From positions 62,001-126,000 of the forward strand of contig NZ_JAAKGV010000010.1 of the NCBI RefSeq assembly GCF_011043735.1: DNA of 64,000 nt, given 5' to 3'. The notes under the pieces were generated by a model. That model made no database searches. It worked only from the letters and a program-made list of their open reading frames with translations, and was not told where the DNA came from. Position 1 is the stretch's first letter. Each line of letters opens with the position of its first letter. The DNA is from Methylobacterium sp. DB0501. Its GTDB lineage: Bacteria; Pseudomonadota; Alphaproteobacteria; Rhizobiales; Beijerinckiaceae. Of this stretch, positions 1 to 8,600 are shown one piece after another. The position numbers were made by a program, and so were the translations under genes.

Positions 1-221
1 AGCGTCTCGCGCGCACCGACGCCGCCGTGGTGATGAAGCTCGGCCGCCACCTGCCGAAGGTGCGCGCGGCCCTGACCGAGGCCGGGTTGATCGGCCGGGC
101 GGTCTATGTCGAGCGCGGCACCATGGCGGGCGAGACCGTGACGCCGCTCGCCGCGAAGCCGGACGACCGGGCGCCCTACTTCTCGATGGTGCTGGTGCCG
201 GGCGAGGGCCGCCGGCCGTGA
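1..221 (+). CDS. cobI: Precorrin-2 C20-methyltransferase, C-terminal part (cut by window edge)
   Basis: The gene enters from the left edge in the frame beginning at base 3 and stops at 219-221, so only about the last 72 residues are present. They read VVMKLGRHLPKVR, then YVERGTMAGE and PYFSMVLVPG, the usual C-terminal signature of CobI/CbiL-type S-adenosylmethionine:tetrapyrrole methylases. CobI methylates C20 of precorrin-2 in the cobalamin pathway. The stop codon overlaps the GTG start of cobJ (GTGA), so the two are probably translationally coupled. The start and catalytic half lie outside the window, so the assignment rests on this tail and on the cob neighbours. Confidence 0.85.
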   Translation, partial: RLARTDAAVVMKLGRHLPKVRAALTEAGLIGRAVYVERGTMAGETVTPLAAKPDDRAPYFSMVLVPGEGRRP

Positions 222-973
222 GCGGATCCGTCACGGTGATCGGCCTCGGCCCCGGCGATTTCCGCTATCTCACGCCGGCCGCCTCCGACGCCCTCGACGC
301 GGCGCAGGACCTGATCGGCTACTTTCCCTACGTCGCCCGGGTGCCGGAGCGGACGGGCCTCGTGCGCCATGCCAGCGACAACCGGGTCGAGGTCGATCGC
401 GCCCGCCACGCCCTGGAGCTCGCCGCGTCCGGCCGGCGGGTCGCGGTGGTGTCGGGCGGCGATCCCGGGGTCTTCGCCATGGCGGCGGCCGTGTTCGAGG
501 CGCTGGAGGCCGGCGATCCGGCCTGGCGGGCCCTCACCGTCACGGTCGAGCCCGGCATCACCGCGATGCTGGCGGCGGCGGCCCGGGTCGGCGCGCCGCT
601 CGGCGGCGATTTCTGCGCCATCTCGCTGTCGGACAACCTGAAGCCCTGGAAGGTCATCACCGCCCGGCTCGGCGCCGTGCTGGCCGCCGACCTCGTCGTC
701 GCGCTCTACAACCCGATCTCGCGGGCCCGGCCCTGGCAGCTCGACGCGGCGCTCACGCTCGCCTCCGAGCACCGCGCGCCCGACACGCCGGTGATCCTCG
801 CCCGGGCCGTCGGCCGGCCGGACGAGGCGATCCGGGTCCTGGGGCTCGCCGAGGCGCGCGAGGCCGAAGCCGACATGGCGACCCTGGTGATGATCGGGGC
901 GAGCGCGACCCGGCTGATCCCGCGCGAGGGCGGGGCGCCCTTCGTCTACACGCCGCGATCGGTCGGCCGATGA
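218..973 (+). CDS. cobJ: Precorrin-3B C17-methyltransferase
   Basis: 251 residues, the normal size for CobJ/CbiH. The N terminus carries the tetrapyrrole-methylase glycine motif GLGPGDFRYLTP, followed by IGYFPYV and the SAM-pocket motif SGGDPGVFAMA. VALYNPISRARPWQL follows in the C-terminal domain, as in CobJ. The enzyme methylates C17 and contracts the ring at precorrin-3B. The GTG start overlaps the cobI stop by four bases. The last 28 bases overlap, tail to tail, the end of cobK on the other strand. Confidence 0.93.
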   Translation: MSGSVTVIGLGPGDFRYLTPAASDALDAAQDLIGYFPYVARVPERTGLVRHASDNRVEVDRARHALELAASGRRVAVVSGGDPGVFAMAAAVFEALEAGDPAWRALTVTVEPGITAMLAAAARVGAPLGGDFCAISLSDNLKPWKVITARLGAVLAADLVVALYNPISRARPWQLDAALTLASEHRAPDTPVILARAVGRPDEAIRVLGLAEAREAEADMATLVMIGASATRLIPREGGAPFVYTPRSVGR

Positions 974-1701
974 GCGTCGAGCCAGGCCAGGGCCTCCCGG
1001 GCGTCCGACACCCGCGCCACCTCCGGCAGGAGGGGCTGGCGCACGATCACCACCGGCAGGTGCAGGGCGCGCGCCGCCGCGATCTTGCCGTAGGTCGCGA
1101 GCCCGCCGGAATTCTTGGTCACCAGCACCTCGACGCCGTGGCGGCGCATCGTGTCGGCTTCCTGCGCCTCGTCGAACGGTCCGCGGGCCTCGATCGCCGT
1201 CACGTCGATCCCCGGCAGCGCATCGCCGACCGGTTCGATGGTGCGCACGAGGTAGCGGTGCCGGGGGGCCGCCGCGAAGGCGGCGAGTTCCAGGCGCCCG
1301 ACGGTCAGGAACACCCGGCGCGGCGCCGCGCCGAGGGCCGGCACGCACGCGGCCACGCTGTCGACCTCGCACCACGCGTCGCCGGGCTGGCGGGTCCAGG
1401 CCGGGCGCCGGATGGCGAGGAGCGGCACGCCGGTCGCCCGGCTCGCCGAAGCGGCGTTGCCGGAGATGACTTTCGCAAAGGGGTGGGTGGCATCGATCAG
1501 AGCGGCGACGCGGTGCTCGCGCAGGTAGGCGGCGAGCCCGTCGGCACCGCCGAAGCCGCCGATGCGGGTGCGCACCGGCAGGGCGAGGGGCGACGCGGTG
1601 CGTCCGGCGAGCGACAGGGTGACGTCGTGATCCGGCCGGTCGGCGACGAGCCGGACCAGGCCGGCGGCCTCGGTGGTGCCGCCCAGGATGAGGATGCGCA
1701 T
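946..1701 (-). CDS. cobK: Precorrin-6A reductase
   Basis: 251 residues starting [14 protein letters not shown], the Rossmann-type NADPH-binding start of CobK/CbiJ. Further family motifs are DATHPFAK and VTKNSGG near the C terminus. The enzyme reduces precorrin-6A to precorrin-6B. An AGAAGG ribosome-binding site lies about 8 bases before the ATG. The gene runs against its neighbours: its 3' end overlaps cobJ and its start codon shares the tetranucleotide CATG at 1699-1702 with cobL on the other strand. Upstream in-frame ATGs exist but would lie inside cobL and add no family sequence. Confidence 0.93.
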   Translation of the reverse strand: MRILILGGTTEAAGLVRLVADRPDHDVTLSLAGRTASPLALPVRTRIGGFGGADGLAAYLREHRVAALIDATHPFAKVISGNAASASRATGVPLLAIRRPAWTRQPGDAWCEVDSVAACVPALGAAPRRVFLTVGRLELAAFAAAPRHRYLVRTIEPVGDALPGIDVTAIEARGPFDEAQEADTMRRHGVEVLVTKNSGGLATYGKIAAARALHLPVVIVRQPLLPEVARVSDAREALAWLDAHRPTDRGV

Positions 1702-2944
1702 GACCGCCTTCTCGCCTGAGGCTCCGCCGGTGTCGAGCGTGGCCCCCTGGCTGTTCGTCGTCGGCATCGGCGAGGACGGCCGGTCCGGCCTCTCGCCCGC
1801 CGCGACGGCGGCCCTCGACGGGGCCGGACTGGTGGTCGGCGGGCGCCGGCACCTGGAACTCGCCGCGCCGCTCGCCGCCGAGACCCTGGCCTGGCCGAGC
1901 CCCCTCACCGATGCCTATCCGGCGATCCTCGCCCGGCGCGGGCAGCCGACCTGCGTGCTCGCCACCGGCGACCCGTTCCATTACGGCGTCGGCGCGGAAC
2001 TGGCCCGGCTGGTGCCGGCGAGCGAGATCGCGGCCTTCCCGCAGGCCTCGGCCTTCAGCCTGGCCGCCGCCCGCCTCGGCTGGCCGCTGGCGGAGGTCGG
2101 CTGCCTGACCCTGCACGGGCGGGCGCTGGAACGGGTGATCCCGCACCTCCAGCCCGGCGCCCGGCTCCTCGTCCTGTCCTGGGACGGGACGACGCCGGGG
2201 AAACTCGCGGCCCTCCTCGCCGGGCGCGGCTTCCCGCGCTCGCGCCTCGTCGTGCTCGAGGCGATGGGCGGCCCGCGCGAGCGCCGCCGGACCGGCCTCG
2301 CGGCGGAGTTCGCGGAAGATGCGATCGACCCGCTCAACACGATCGCGGTCGAGGTGGCGGCCGGGCCCGATGCGAAGGTGATTCCGCTGAGCGCCGGCCT
2401 CGACGACGGCTGGTTCGAGCATGACGGCCAGCTCACCAAGGCCGAGATCCGCGCCGTCACCCTCGCGGCCCTCCGGCCCCGCGCCGGTCAATTGCTGTGG
2501 GATGTCGGCGCCGGCTCGGGCTCGATCGGCATCGAATGGTGCCTGCGCCATCCGGCGAACCGCGCGATCGCGATCGAGGCCCGCGAGGAGCGCGCCGGCC
2601 GCATCCGGCGCAACGCGTCGTACCTCGGCGTGCCCGACCTCCGGGTCGTGGTCGGCCGCGCGCCCGACAGCCTCGCCGGGCTGCCGGCGCCGGACGCGGC
2701 CTTCCTCGGCGGCGGCGTCTCGGATCCGGCCCTGGTCGCGGCTCTGCTCGACGCCCTGCCCTCCGGCGGCCGCCTCGTCGCCAACGCGGTGACGCTGGAG
2801 AGCGAGGGTCTGCTGCTGCGCCTCCATGCCGAGCATGGCGGGACCTTGCGGCGCCTGTCCGTCGCCCGGGCCGAGCCGGTCGGGCACCTCACCGGCTGGC
2901 GGCCGGCAATGCCGGTGACGCAATGGGCGTTGACGAAGCCGTGA
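1700..2944 (+). CDS. cobL: Precorrin-6Y C5,15-methyltransferase (decarboxylating)
   Basis: 414 residues with the two fused domains of CobL. The N-terminal CbiE-type tetrapyrrole methylase has [14 protein letters not shown] and [11 protein letters not shown]. The C-terminal CbiT-type methyltransferase has the SAM-binding motif [13 protein letters not shown] at about residue 267. The enzyme methylates C5 and C15 and removes the acetate side-chain carboxylate. The ATG at 1700 is preceded by AGGATGAGG. Earlier in-frame starts at 1673-1697 are possible but lie inside cobK. The stop overlaps the GTG candidate start of cobE. Confidence 0.93.
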   Translation: MTAFSPEAPPVSSVAPWLFVVGIGEDGRSGLSPAATAALDGAGLVVGGRRHLELAAPLAAETLAWPSPLTDAYPAILARRGQPTCVLATGDPFHYGVGAELARLVPASEIAAFPQASAFSLAAARLGWPLAEVGCLTLHGRALERVIPHLQPGARLLVLSWDGTTPGKLAALLAGRGFPRSRLVVLEAMGGPRERRRTGLAAEFAEDAIDPLNTIAVEVAAGPDAKVIPLSAGLDDGWFEHDGQLTKAEIRAVTLAALRPRAGQLLWDVGAGSGSIGIEWCLRHPANRAIAIEAREERAGRIRRNASYLGVPDLRVVVGRAPDSLAGLPAPDAAFLGGGVSDPALVAALLDALPSGGRLVANAVTLESEGLLLRLHAEHGGTLRRLSVARAEPVGHLTGWRPAMPVTQWALTKP

Positions 2945-3468
2945 CCTCCCTCATCATCCAGACCGGGATTCGGGCCGGAATCCTGGCGGAGATCCAGGCA
3001 CGGGCACCGGGCGCGCCGCCGCCGCCCGGAATCCTGCCCGGCGCCGCCCGGGATCCCGCGACCGGGGCGCCCCGCGCGGTCGTCGCCGGCATCGGCTTTC
3101 GCCACGCGACGACCTCCGAGGAGATCGTCGCGCTCGTGGCGGAGGGCCTGCGGCAGGCCGACCTCGCGGGCGCGCAGCTCGCGGCTTTGGCCACCGCCGA
3201 CGACCGTGCCTCGGACCCGGCGATCCGCGACGCCGCCGAAGCCCTGAACGTGCCACTCGTCGCCGTCGCGGTCGAAGCCCTGCGCGAGGCCGGACGCCGG
3301 GTCGTCACCCGCTCGGTCCGGATCGAGGCCCTGCGCGGCGTCGGCTCCCTCGCCGAGGCCGCGGCGCTCGCGGCGGCGGGGCCCGATGCCCGCCTCGTCC
3401 TGCCCCGCATCGCCAGCGCGGGGGCCACCTGCGCGCTCGCCGCCAGCGGAGACGCCCTCCCCTCATGA
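2923..3468 (+). CDS. cobE: Cobalamin biosynthesis protein CobE (CbiG C-terminal-like)
   Basis: About 181 residues. The core [16 protein letters not shown] and later [22 protein letters not shown] match the CobE/CbiG C-terminal family, whose exact role in corrin synthesis is not firmly settled. The first 50 residues are proline-rich and look unstructured. Two starts are credible: ATG at 2923, or GTG at 2941, which overlaps the cobL stop as GTGA just as cobJ does with cobI. The longer form is given. The stop overlaps cobM as ATGA. Confidence 0.85.
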   Translation: MGVDEAVTSLIIQTGIRAGILAEIQARAPGAPPPPGILPGAARDPATGAPRAVVAGIGFRHATTSEEIVALVAEGLRQADLAGAQLAALATADDRASDPAIRDAAEALNVPLVAVAVEALREAGRRVVTRSVRIEALRGVGSLAEAAALAAAGPDARLVLPRIASAGATCALAASGDALPS

Positions 3469-4268
3469 TCCACTTCATCGGCGCCGGCCCGGGCGCGGCC
3501 GACCTCATCACCGTGCGGGGCCGCGACCTCATCGCCCGCTGCCCGGTCTGCCTCCATGCCGGCTCGCTGGTGGCGCCCGAGATCCTGTCCTGGTGCCCGC
3601 CCGGCGCCCGGATCGTCGACACCGCCCCCCTCTCCCTCGACGCGATCGTCGCCGAGATGGCGCAGGCGCATGCCGAGGGCCACGAGGTGGCGCGGCTGCA
3701 TTCCGGCGATCTCTCGATCTGGAGCGCGGTGGCCGAGCAGACCCGCCGCCTCGACCGCCTCGGCATCCCCTACGACCTCACCCCCGGCGTGCCCTCCTTC
3801 GCCGCCGCCGCCGCGGTGCTCGGCCGCGAATTGACGGTGCCGGAGGTCGCGCAGACCGTGGTGCTGACCCGCACCAGCGGCCGCGCCTCGGCGATGCCCG
3901 AGACCGAGCGCCTCGCCGCCTTCGCGGCGACGCGCGCGACGCTCGCCATCCACCTGTCGATCCACGTCGTCGAGACGGTGGTGGCCGAGCTGATCCCGCA
4001 TTACGGGCCCGACTGCCCGGCGGCGGTGGTGTTCCGCGCCACCTGGCCGGACGAGCGCGTCCTGCGCGGGACCCTGTCCAGCCTGTCGGCGCAGGTGGCG
4101 GAGGCCGGGCTGGAACGCACGGCGTTGATCCTGGTCGGCCCGGCCCTCGGGGCGACGGAGTTCCGCGAGAGCGCGTTGTATGCGGTGGATTACGACCGGC
4201 GGTTCCGGCCGGGCGGGGCCAATGTCGCGGCGACGACGCTCGGGGAGCCTCCCTCGTCCCAAGGATGA
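3465..4268 (+). CDS. cobM: Precorrin-4 C11-methyltransferase
   Basis: 267 residues, normal for CobM/CbiF. Starts [19 protein letters not shown], a canonical tetrapyrrole-methylase N terminus, with [11 protein letters not shown] and [14 protein letters not shown] forming the SAM and substrate region. Methylates C11 of precorrin-4. Its ATG overlaps the cobE stop by four bases. It is the last gene of the plus-strand cob run: a perfect hairpin at 4281-4303 follows 12 bases after the stop. Confidence 0.94.
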   Translation: MIHFIGAGPGAADLITVRGRDLIARCPVCLHAGSLVAPEILSWCPPGARIVDTAPLSLDAIVAEMAQAHAEGHEVARLHSGDLSIWSAVAEQTRRLDRLGIPYDLTPGVPSFAAAAAVLGRELTVPEVAQTVVLTRTSGRASAMPETERLAAFAATRATLAIHLSIHVVETVVAELIPHYGPDCPAAVVFRATWPDERVLRGTLSSLSAQVAEAGLERTALILVGPALGATEFRESALYAVDYDRRFRPGGANVAATTLGEPPSSQG

Positions 4269-4280
4269 GGGCACGGATGA

Positions 4281-4303
4281 CGCATGCCCGAGTTCGGCAT
4301 GCG
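4281..4303 (+). terminator. Hairpin after cobM
   Basis: Perfect 8-base stem CGCATGCC / GGCATGCG with a 7-base loop (CGAGTTC), 12 bases after the cobM stop. There is no run of T after it, so it may be an mRNA 3'-end stabiliser or a factor-assisted terminator rather than a classical intrinsic terminator. The rest of 4269-4488 shows no gene. Confidence 0.5.
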
Positions 4304-4488
4304 AACCGAGCCGCACGAGTCGCAGGATGGTTGTATCGATGCGTTGACCGGAAGGGATCTTCCGGAATTCGTGTCACGCGGCGATGCGGCCCTTCACCCG
4401 ACCAGTTGGACTCGCCCGACCGGCCCGACCCCGCCGGCGACGGCCCTCGACCGTTGCGGAACGCGCACGCCCTCCGTACACACCGGCC

Positions 4489-5034
4489 ATGCGGATGCGA
4501 ATCGCCACCGACGCCGATGCAGCATTGCTCGCACGTCTCCACACGGCGAGCTGGAGAAGCGCCTACGGCGCGATCCTCGAACCGGGCTTCCTCTCCGGTC
4601 CCATCGAGCAGGAACGCCTGGAGGTGTGGACGTCCCGCATCGGGCGGCCCCACCCAGACCAGACCGCGATCATCGCCGAGAGCGCCGACGAGGCTCTGGG
4701 CTTCGTCTGTGCGATCGGGGCGGAGGACGAGCGGTGGGGAACGCTGGTCGACAATCTCCACGTCCTTCCCATGGCAAAGCGGCGGGGATTGGGGACCGCC
4801 CTGCTCGCGGCCGCCGCAGATTGGTCCCTGGCCGCCTATCCCGGATCAGGGCTCTACTTGTGGTGCTTCGAGCAGAACGAGCCGGCCCGCCGTTTCTACG
4901 AGCGGCGCGGCGGCATGGCCGTCGAGCGAAGCCGTCACGCCATTCCCGGCGGGGGCGACCGGCCGGTCATCCGCTATCACTGGGACGATCCCGCCTCCGC
5001 TTTCGGCCTGCGACGTCCCGCCGATCGCCTGTGA
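4489..5034 (+). CDS. GNAT family N-acetyltransferase
   Basis: 181 residues starting MRMRIATDADAALLARLH. It has the GNAT layout: N-terminal IATDADA strand-helix, the acetyl-CoA-binding segment RRGLGTALLAAA after VDNLHVLP, and NEPARRFYERRG near the C terminus, typical of motif B. It transfers an acetyl group to an amine on an unknown substrate. It lies about 220 bases after cobM and is probably a separate unit. No evidence ties it to cobalamin synthesis. Confidence 0.88.
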   Translation: MRMRIATDADAALLARLHTASWRSAYGAILEPGFLSGPIEQERLEVWTSRIGRPHPDQTAIIAESADEALGFVCAIGAEDERWGTLVDNLHVLPMAKRRGLGTALLAAAADWSLAAYPGSGLYLWCFEQNEPARRFYERRGGMAVERSRHAIPGGGDRPVIRYHWDDPASAFGLRRPADRL

Positions 5035-5148
5035 CACTCGCCGGATCGGTCGATGAGATCGGGACGCGGCCTTGAACGTCGCTTCGTCGGCCGTGTCTCG
5101 GACGATCGATCGCCTCGGGCGACCATGGCGCGTCGTGCGGGAGCCAAC

Positions 5149-5547
5149 TCAGAACAGACCGACGACCCATTCCGCGGCATAGCCGTTGAAAAAATATACC
5201 ATCCCGAGACCGATCGGCGTATACCAAGGGGTCCGCGTCAGGAACGGTGCGGAGATCATGATTAAAACTGACAGTATCGAAAGAATGCTGGTTTTAAGAT
5301 AAAGCTCCTTGCTCATGTAATTCCACGCGCCGTCGAGCGGGCCTTCGGTGCCTCCCCATGGATAGCAGCCGGATTGTGTGGTCAGGCGTGGATCGCGACA
5401 GCCCAGCGAGTTGTAAGCATCGAAAAAATCGTAAACCAAGCCTGCGATCAGGAAAGCGAACACGATCTGTAAGGGAATCTCGACGGCGGTCGGCCTCCGG
5501 CGCCCGAACGGGTTGGAATGGATCGCCGAGAGGAGTGCGCGGATCAT
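5149..5547 (-). CDS. Hypothetical membrane protein, AT-rich gene
   Basis: About 132 residues from the ATG at 5547; alternatives at 5571 and 5595 would lengthen it to 148. Three hydrophobic segments are visible: IVFAFLIAGLVYDFF, ILSILSVLIMISAPFL and the C-terminal MVYFFNGYAAEWVVGLF. Between the first two lies a polar loop with two cysteines (GCRDPRL...SGCYPWGG) that could be periplasmic and disulphide-linked. I do not recognise the family. The DNA is visibly much richer in A+T than its roughly 70% G+C surroundings, which suggests acquisition. It follows cbiD on the same strand. Confidence 0.65.
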   Translation of the reverse strand: MIRALLSAIHSNPFGRRRPTAVEIPLQIVFAFLIAGLVYDFFDAYNSLGCRDPRLTTQSGCYPWGGTEGPLDGAWNYMSKELYLKTSILSILSVLIMISAPFLTRTPWYTPIGLGMVYFFNGYAAEWVVGLF

Positions 5548-5611
5548 CGTCGATTTCCGGAACCTGCACATCGAAACAAGCGGTGATCTCATCATTCGGC
5601 CTGGAACGCCT

Positions 5612-6715
5612 TCACCCCACCGGATGGAACGGCGCCCGCCCGACCAGCCCGCCCTCGCGGTCGAACACCACCACTTCCAGCGAACTTCCGGAGCCCGACA
5701 GCGCCTTGGCGGCCGTCGCCCAGGCGTAGCGGGCGACGAGGTCGGCGAGGGCCAGGTCGCGCGCTTGCGCCAGGCGCAGGACCTCGAGGGCGGTGTTGGC
5801 GCCCGCGGCCTGGCGGGCGAGGTCGGCCCCGCCGCCGGCCTCCGCGACGCGCTCCGACAGCCAGGCGAGGTCGACCGGGCCGGAGCGCGAATGCAGATCC
5901 AGGAGGCCGTGGCCGAGCTTCGCCATCTTGGCGATGCCGCCGGCCACCGTCACCCGCGGCACCGGATGGCGGCGCAGGTATTTCAGCATCCCGCCGGCGA
6001 AGTCGCCCATGTCGATCAGGGCCTGGGGCGGCAGGCCGTAGAGGCGCGCCACCGCCTCCTCCGAGGTCGAGCCGGTGGCGCCGGCGACGTGGTCGAGGGC
6101 GCCGGCGCGGGCCACGTCGATGCCGCGATGGATGCTGTCGATCCAGGCGGCGCAGGAATACGGCACCACCACCCCGGTCGTGCCGAGCACCGACAGGCCG
6201 CCGACGATGCCGAGCCGCGGGTTGAGGGTCTTCTGCGCCAGGGCCTCGCCGCCGGGGATCGCGATCTCCACCACCACGTCCGCCGGCCCGCCGAGGGCGG
6301 AGGCCGCCTCCCCGACCGCCGCGGCGATCATCCGCCGGGGCATCGGGTTGATCGCCGGCTCGCCGACGGGCAGCGGCAGCCCGGCCCGGGTCACCGTGCC
6401 GACGCCGGGCCCGGCCCGGAACGCGACGCCGGTGCCCGGCGCCCCGCGCCGCACCGTCGCGAGGACCAGCACCCCGTGGGTCACGTCCGGGTCGTCGCCG
6501 GCATCCTTCACCACCCCGGCGACCGCGCCGCCCTCCACCGTCCCGGTCCGCGCCAGGGCGAAGGCCGGGCGGGCGCCGCTCGGCAGCGGGATCTCGACCG
6601 GGTCCGGGAAGGCACCGGTGACGAGGCCGGCATAGGCCGCCTTCGCGGCCGCGGCGGCGCAGGCGCCGGTGGTCCAGCCGCGGCGGAGGGTCTCCCGAGG
6701 TCGTGTCGCGTCCAT
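5612..6715 (-). CDS. cbiD: Cobalt-precorrin-5B C1-methyltransferase
   Basis: About 367 residues. The N terminus LRRGWTTGACAAAAAKAA is the CbiD hallmark, followed by VKDAGDDPDVTHG and LSVLGTTGVVVPYSC. CbiD methylates C1 and removes the C20 acyl unit in the cobalt-early route. Here it sits among aerobic-type cob genes, where it presumably replaces CobF. The start at 6715 is used because family homology begins just after it; an ATG at 6730 is possible. It diverges from cobB across about 60 bases. Confidence 0.92.
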   Translation of the reverse strand: MDATRPRETLRRGWTTGACAAAAAKAAYAGLVTGAFPDPVEIPLPSGARPAFALARTGTVEGGAVAGVVKDAGDDPDVTHGVLVLATVRRGAPGTGVAFRAGPGVGTVTRAGLPLPVGEPAINPMPRRMIAAAVGEAASALGGPADVVVEIAIPGGEALAQKTLNPRLGIVGGLSVLGTTGVVVPYSCAAWIDSIHRGIDVARAGALDHVAGATGSTSEEAVARLYGLPPQALIDMGDFAGGMLKYLRRHPVPRVTVAGGIAKMAKLGHGLLDLHSRSGPVDLAWLSERVAEAGGGADLARQAAGANTALEVLRLAQARDLALADLVARYAWATAAKALSGSGSSLEVVVFDREGGLVGRAPFHPVG

Positions 6716-6777
6716 GCGGCGTGGTATCACCCCGGGCCGGCGCGGTGAATGCGCCGATCGTGAGAGATGGAAACCTC

Positions 6778-8103
6778 GTGACCGCCCATCCCGCCCGCGG
6801 CCTCCTCGTCGCCGCCGCCCGCTCCGGCTCCGGCAAGACCACCGTGACCCTCGCCCTGCTGCGGGCCCTGCGCCGCCGCGGGCTGGCGGTCGCCGGGGCG
6901 AAATGCGGGCCGGACTACATCGACCCCGCCTTCCACGCCGCGGCGACGGGCCGCCCGAGCTACAACCTCGACAGCTTCGCCATGGACGGCGCCCTCCTCG
7001 ACGCGGTGGCGGGCCGGGCCGGCGAGGCGGCCGAGCTGCTCGTGGCCGAGGGCTCGATGGGCCTGTTCGACGGCGTCGTCGCGGAAGAAGGCCGCAGCGG
7101 CGCCAATGCCGACATCGCCGCCCGCTACGGCTGGCCGGTGGTGCTGGTGCTCGACGTCTCGGGGGCGGCGCAATCCGCGGCGGCGACGGCGCTCGGCGTG
7201 CGGGCCTACGATCCGCGCCTGACGCTCGCCGGGGTGATCCTCAACAAGGTCGCGAGCCCGCGCCACCGCCGGCTCGTGGAGGTCGGGCTCGCCCGGATCG
7301 GCGTACCGGTGCTCGGGGCCGTGCCGCGGGAAGCCGCGCTCGTCCTGCCCGAACGCCATCTCGGCCTGGTCCAGGCCGGCGAGACCGCCGACCTCGAAGC
7401 CCGCCTCGACCGGCTGGCGGATCTGGCGGAGGCCTCGATCGACCTCGACGCGGTCGCGGCGGCCGCCGGCGGCCGGGTTCCTGAGCCTGCGGCCGGCACG
7501 CTGCCGCCGCCTCCCGGCCAGCGCCTGGCGGTGGCACGCGATGCCGCCTTCTCGTTCGTCTATCCCCACCTGGAAACCGGATGGCGCGCGGCCGGGGCCG
7601 AGATCGTGCCGTTCTCGCCGCTGGCCGACGAGGCGCCGCCGGCGGCGTGCGATGCCTGCTGGCTGCCCGGGGGCTACCCGGAGCTGCATGCCGGGCGGAT
7701 CGCCGCCGCGTCGCGCTTCCTCGAGGGCCTTCGGGCTTTCGCCGAGACGAAGCCGGTCCACGGCGAGTGCGGCGGCTACATGGTGCTGGGCGAGAGCCTG
7801 GAGGATGCCGACGGCGCGACCCACCGCATGGCCGGCCTCCTGCCGGTCGCGACGTCCTACGCCCGGCGCCGGCTGCATCTCGGCTACCGGATCGCGACGC
7901 TCGCCGGGCCCACGGCCCTCGGCCCGACCGGGCAGGGCCTCGTCGGGCACGAATTCCATTATGCGAGCGAACTCACCCCGCCGCCGCGCCCGGACGAGGC
8001 CCTGGCCGAGGTGACGGACGCGGAAGGGCGTTCCCTCGGGCCGGCGGGGCACCGGCGCGGGCGGGTCAGCGGCAGCTTCTTCCACCTCGTCGGGCTGCGC
8101 TGA
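6778..8103 (+). CDS. cobB: Hydrogenobyrinic/cobyrinic acid a,c-diamide synthase
   Basis: About 441 residues from GTG 6778 (GTG 6745 or ATG 6703 also in frame). N-terminal P-loop ATPase domain with SGSGKTTVT, KCGPDYIDPAFH and SMGLFDG. C-terminal class-I glutamine amidotransferase domain with PGGYPELHAG and the nucleophile motif HGECGGYMVLG. It amidates the a and c side chains using glutamine and ATP. Together with cobI-M and cbiD this covers much of ring synthesis; cobG/Z, cobH and cobNST are not in the window. Confidence 0.94.
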   Translation: MTAHPARGLLVAAARSGSGKTTVTLALLRALRRRGLAVAGAKCGPDYIDPAFHAAATGRPSYNLDSFAMDGALLDAVAGRAGEAAELLVAEGSMGLFDGVVAEEGRSGANADIAARYGWPVVLVLDVSGAAQSAAATALGVRAYDPRLTLAGVILNKVASPRHRRLVEVGLARIGVPVLGAVPREAALVLPERHLGLVQAGETADLEARLDRLADLAEASIDLDAVAAAAGGRVPEPAAGTLPPPPGQRLAVARDAAFSFVYPHLETGWRAAGAEIVPFSPLADEAPPAACDACWLPGGYPELHAGRIAAASRFLEGLRAFAETKPVHGECGGYMVLGESLEDADGATHRMAGLLPVATSYARRRLHLGYRIATLAGPTALGPTGQGLVGHEFHYASELTPPPRPDEALAEVTDAEGRSLGPAGHRRGRVSGSFFHLVGLR

Positions 8104-8110
8104 GGCCATA

Positions 8111-8159
8111 CCGACGCGATGCGAAAAGATCGGCCCCGGGCGGGCCGACGCGATGCGAA
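8111..8159. repeat. Direct repeat between convergent genes
   Basis: The 15-mer CCGACGCGATGCGAA occurs twice, at 8111-8125 and 8145-8159, in the 80-base gap between cobB and the XRE regulator gene. Function unknown. Confidence 0.6.
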
Positions 8160-8183
8160 CCGGACGGGATCCCGATCGGAGCG

Positions 8184-8600
8184 TCACTCCGCGGCGGCGG
8201 CGTCCTCTCCGGTCAGGGACGTGGCGTGGCGCCCGAGGCGGGCGGCGGAGCGCACGATCGCCAGGACCTCGCGGCGCAGCTGCTCGTCCTCGATCTGCAC
8301 GTAGGCGCGCAACAGCTCGATCGCGCCCTGCGCGCTCAGGAAGCCGAAGACGTTGTCGTCGCCGCTCTCAGACCCGCCCTGGTCCTCGAAGAAGGCCGAG
8401 ACCGGGACCTCGAGCAGCCGGGCGATCTCGCGCAGACGGCCGGCGCCGACACGGTTCTGGCCCTTCTCGTATTTCTGAACCTGCTGGAAGGTCACGCCGA
8501 CGGCATTGCCGAGGGCGGTCTGGCTCAGGCCCTTGGCCTTGCGCAGGGCCGTGATGCGGACGCCGACGAGCCGGTCGACCTCGGTGGTTTGCTTGGGCAT
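8184..8600 (-). CDS. XRE-family helix-turn-helix regulator
   Basis: 138 residues. An XRE/Cro HTH spans about residues 10-70: VGVRITALRKAKGLSQTALG then VGVTFQQVQKYEKGQNRV, with the Q-QKYE recognition-helix signature. The C-terminal third, after an acidic linker (GGSESGDD), is a helical tail RAYVQIEDEQLRREVLAIVRS typical of short alphaproteobacterial XRE proteins. DNA target and ligand are unknown. It is convergent with cobB, and its promoter must lie in the long gap 8601-9176. Confidence 0.88.
   Translation of the reverse strand: MPKQTTEVDRLVGVRITALRKAKGLSQTALGNAVGVTFQQVQKYEKGQNRVGAGRLREIARLLEVPVSAFFEDQGGSESGDDNVFGFLSAQGAIELLRAYVQIEDEQLRREVLAIVRSAARLGRHATSLTGEDAAAAE

Noticed and set aside
176..2923. 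915-codon open frame on the minus strand opposite the cob genes
   Set aside because: Arg/Gly/Ala-rich low-complexity translation with no family motif; it is the antisense shadow expected in very GC-rich genes.
4269..4488. Possible cobalamin riboswitch near the cob genes
   Set aside because: No B12-box-like sequence was found there or before cobB; only a simple hairpin after cobM.
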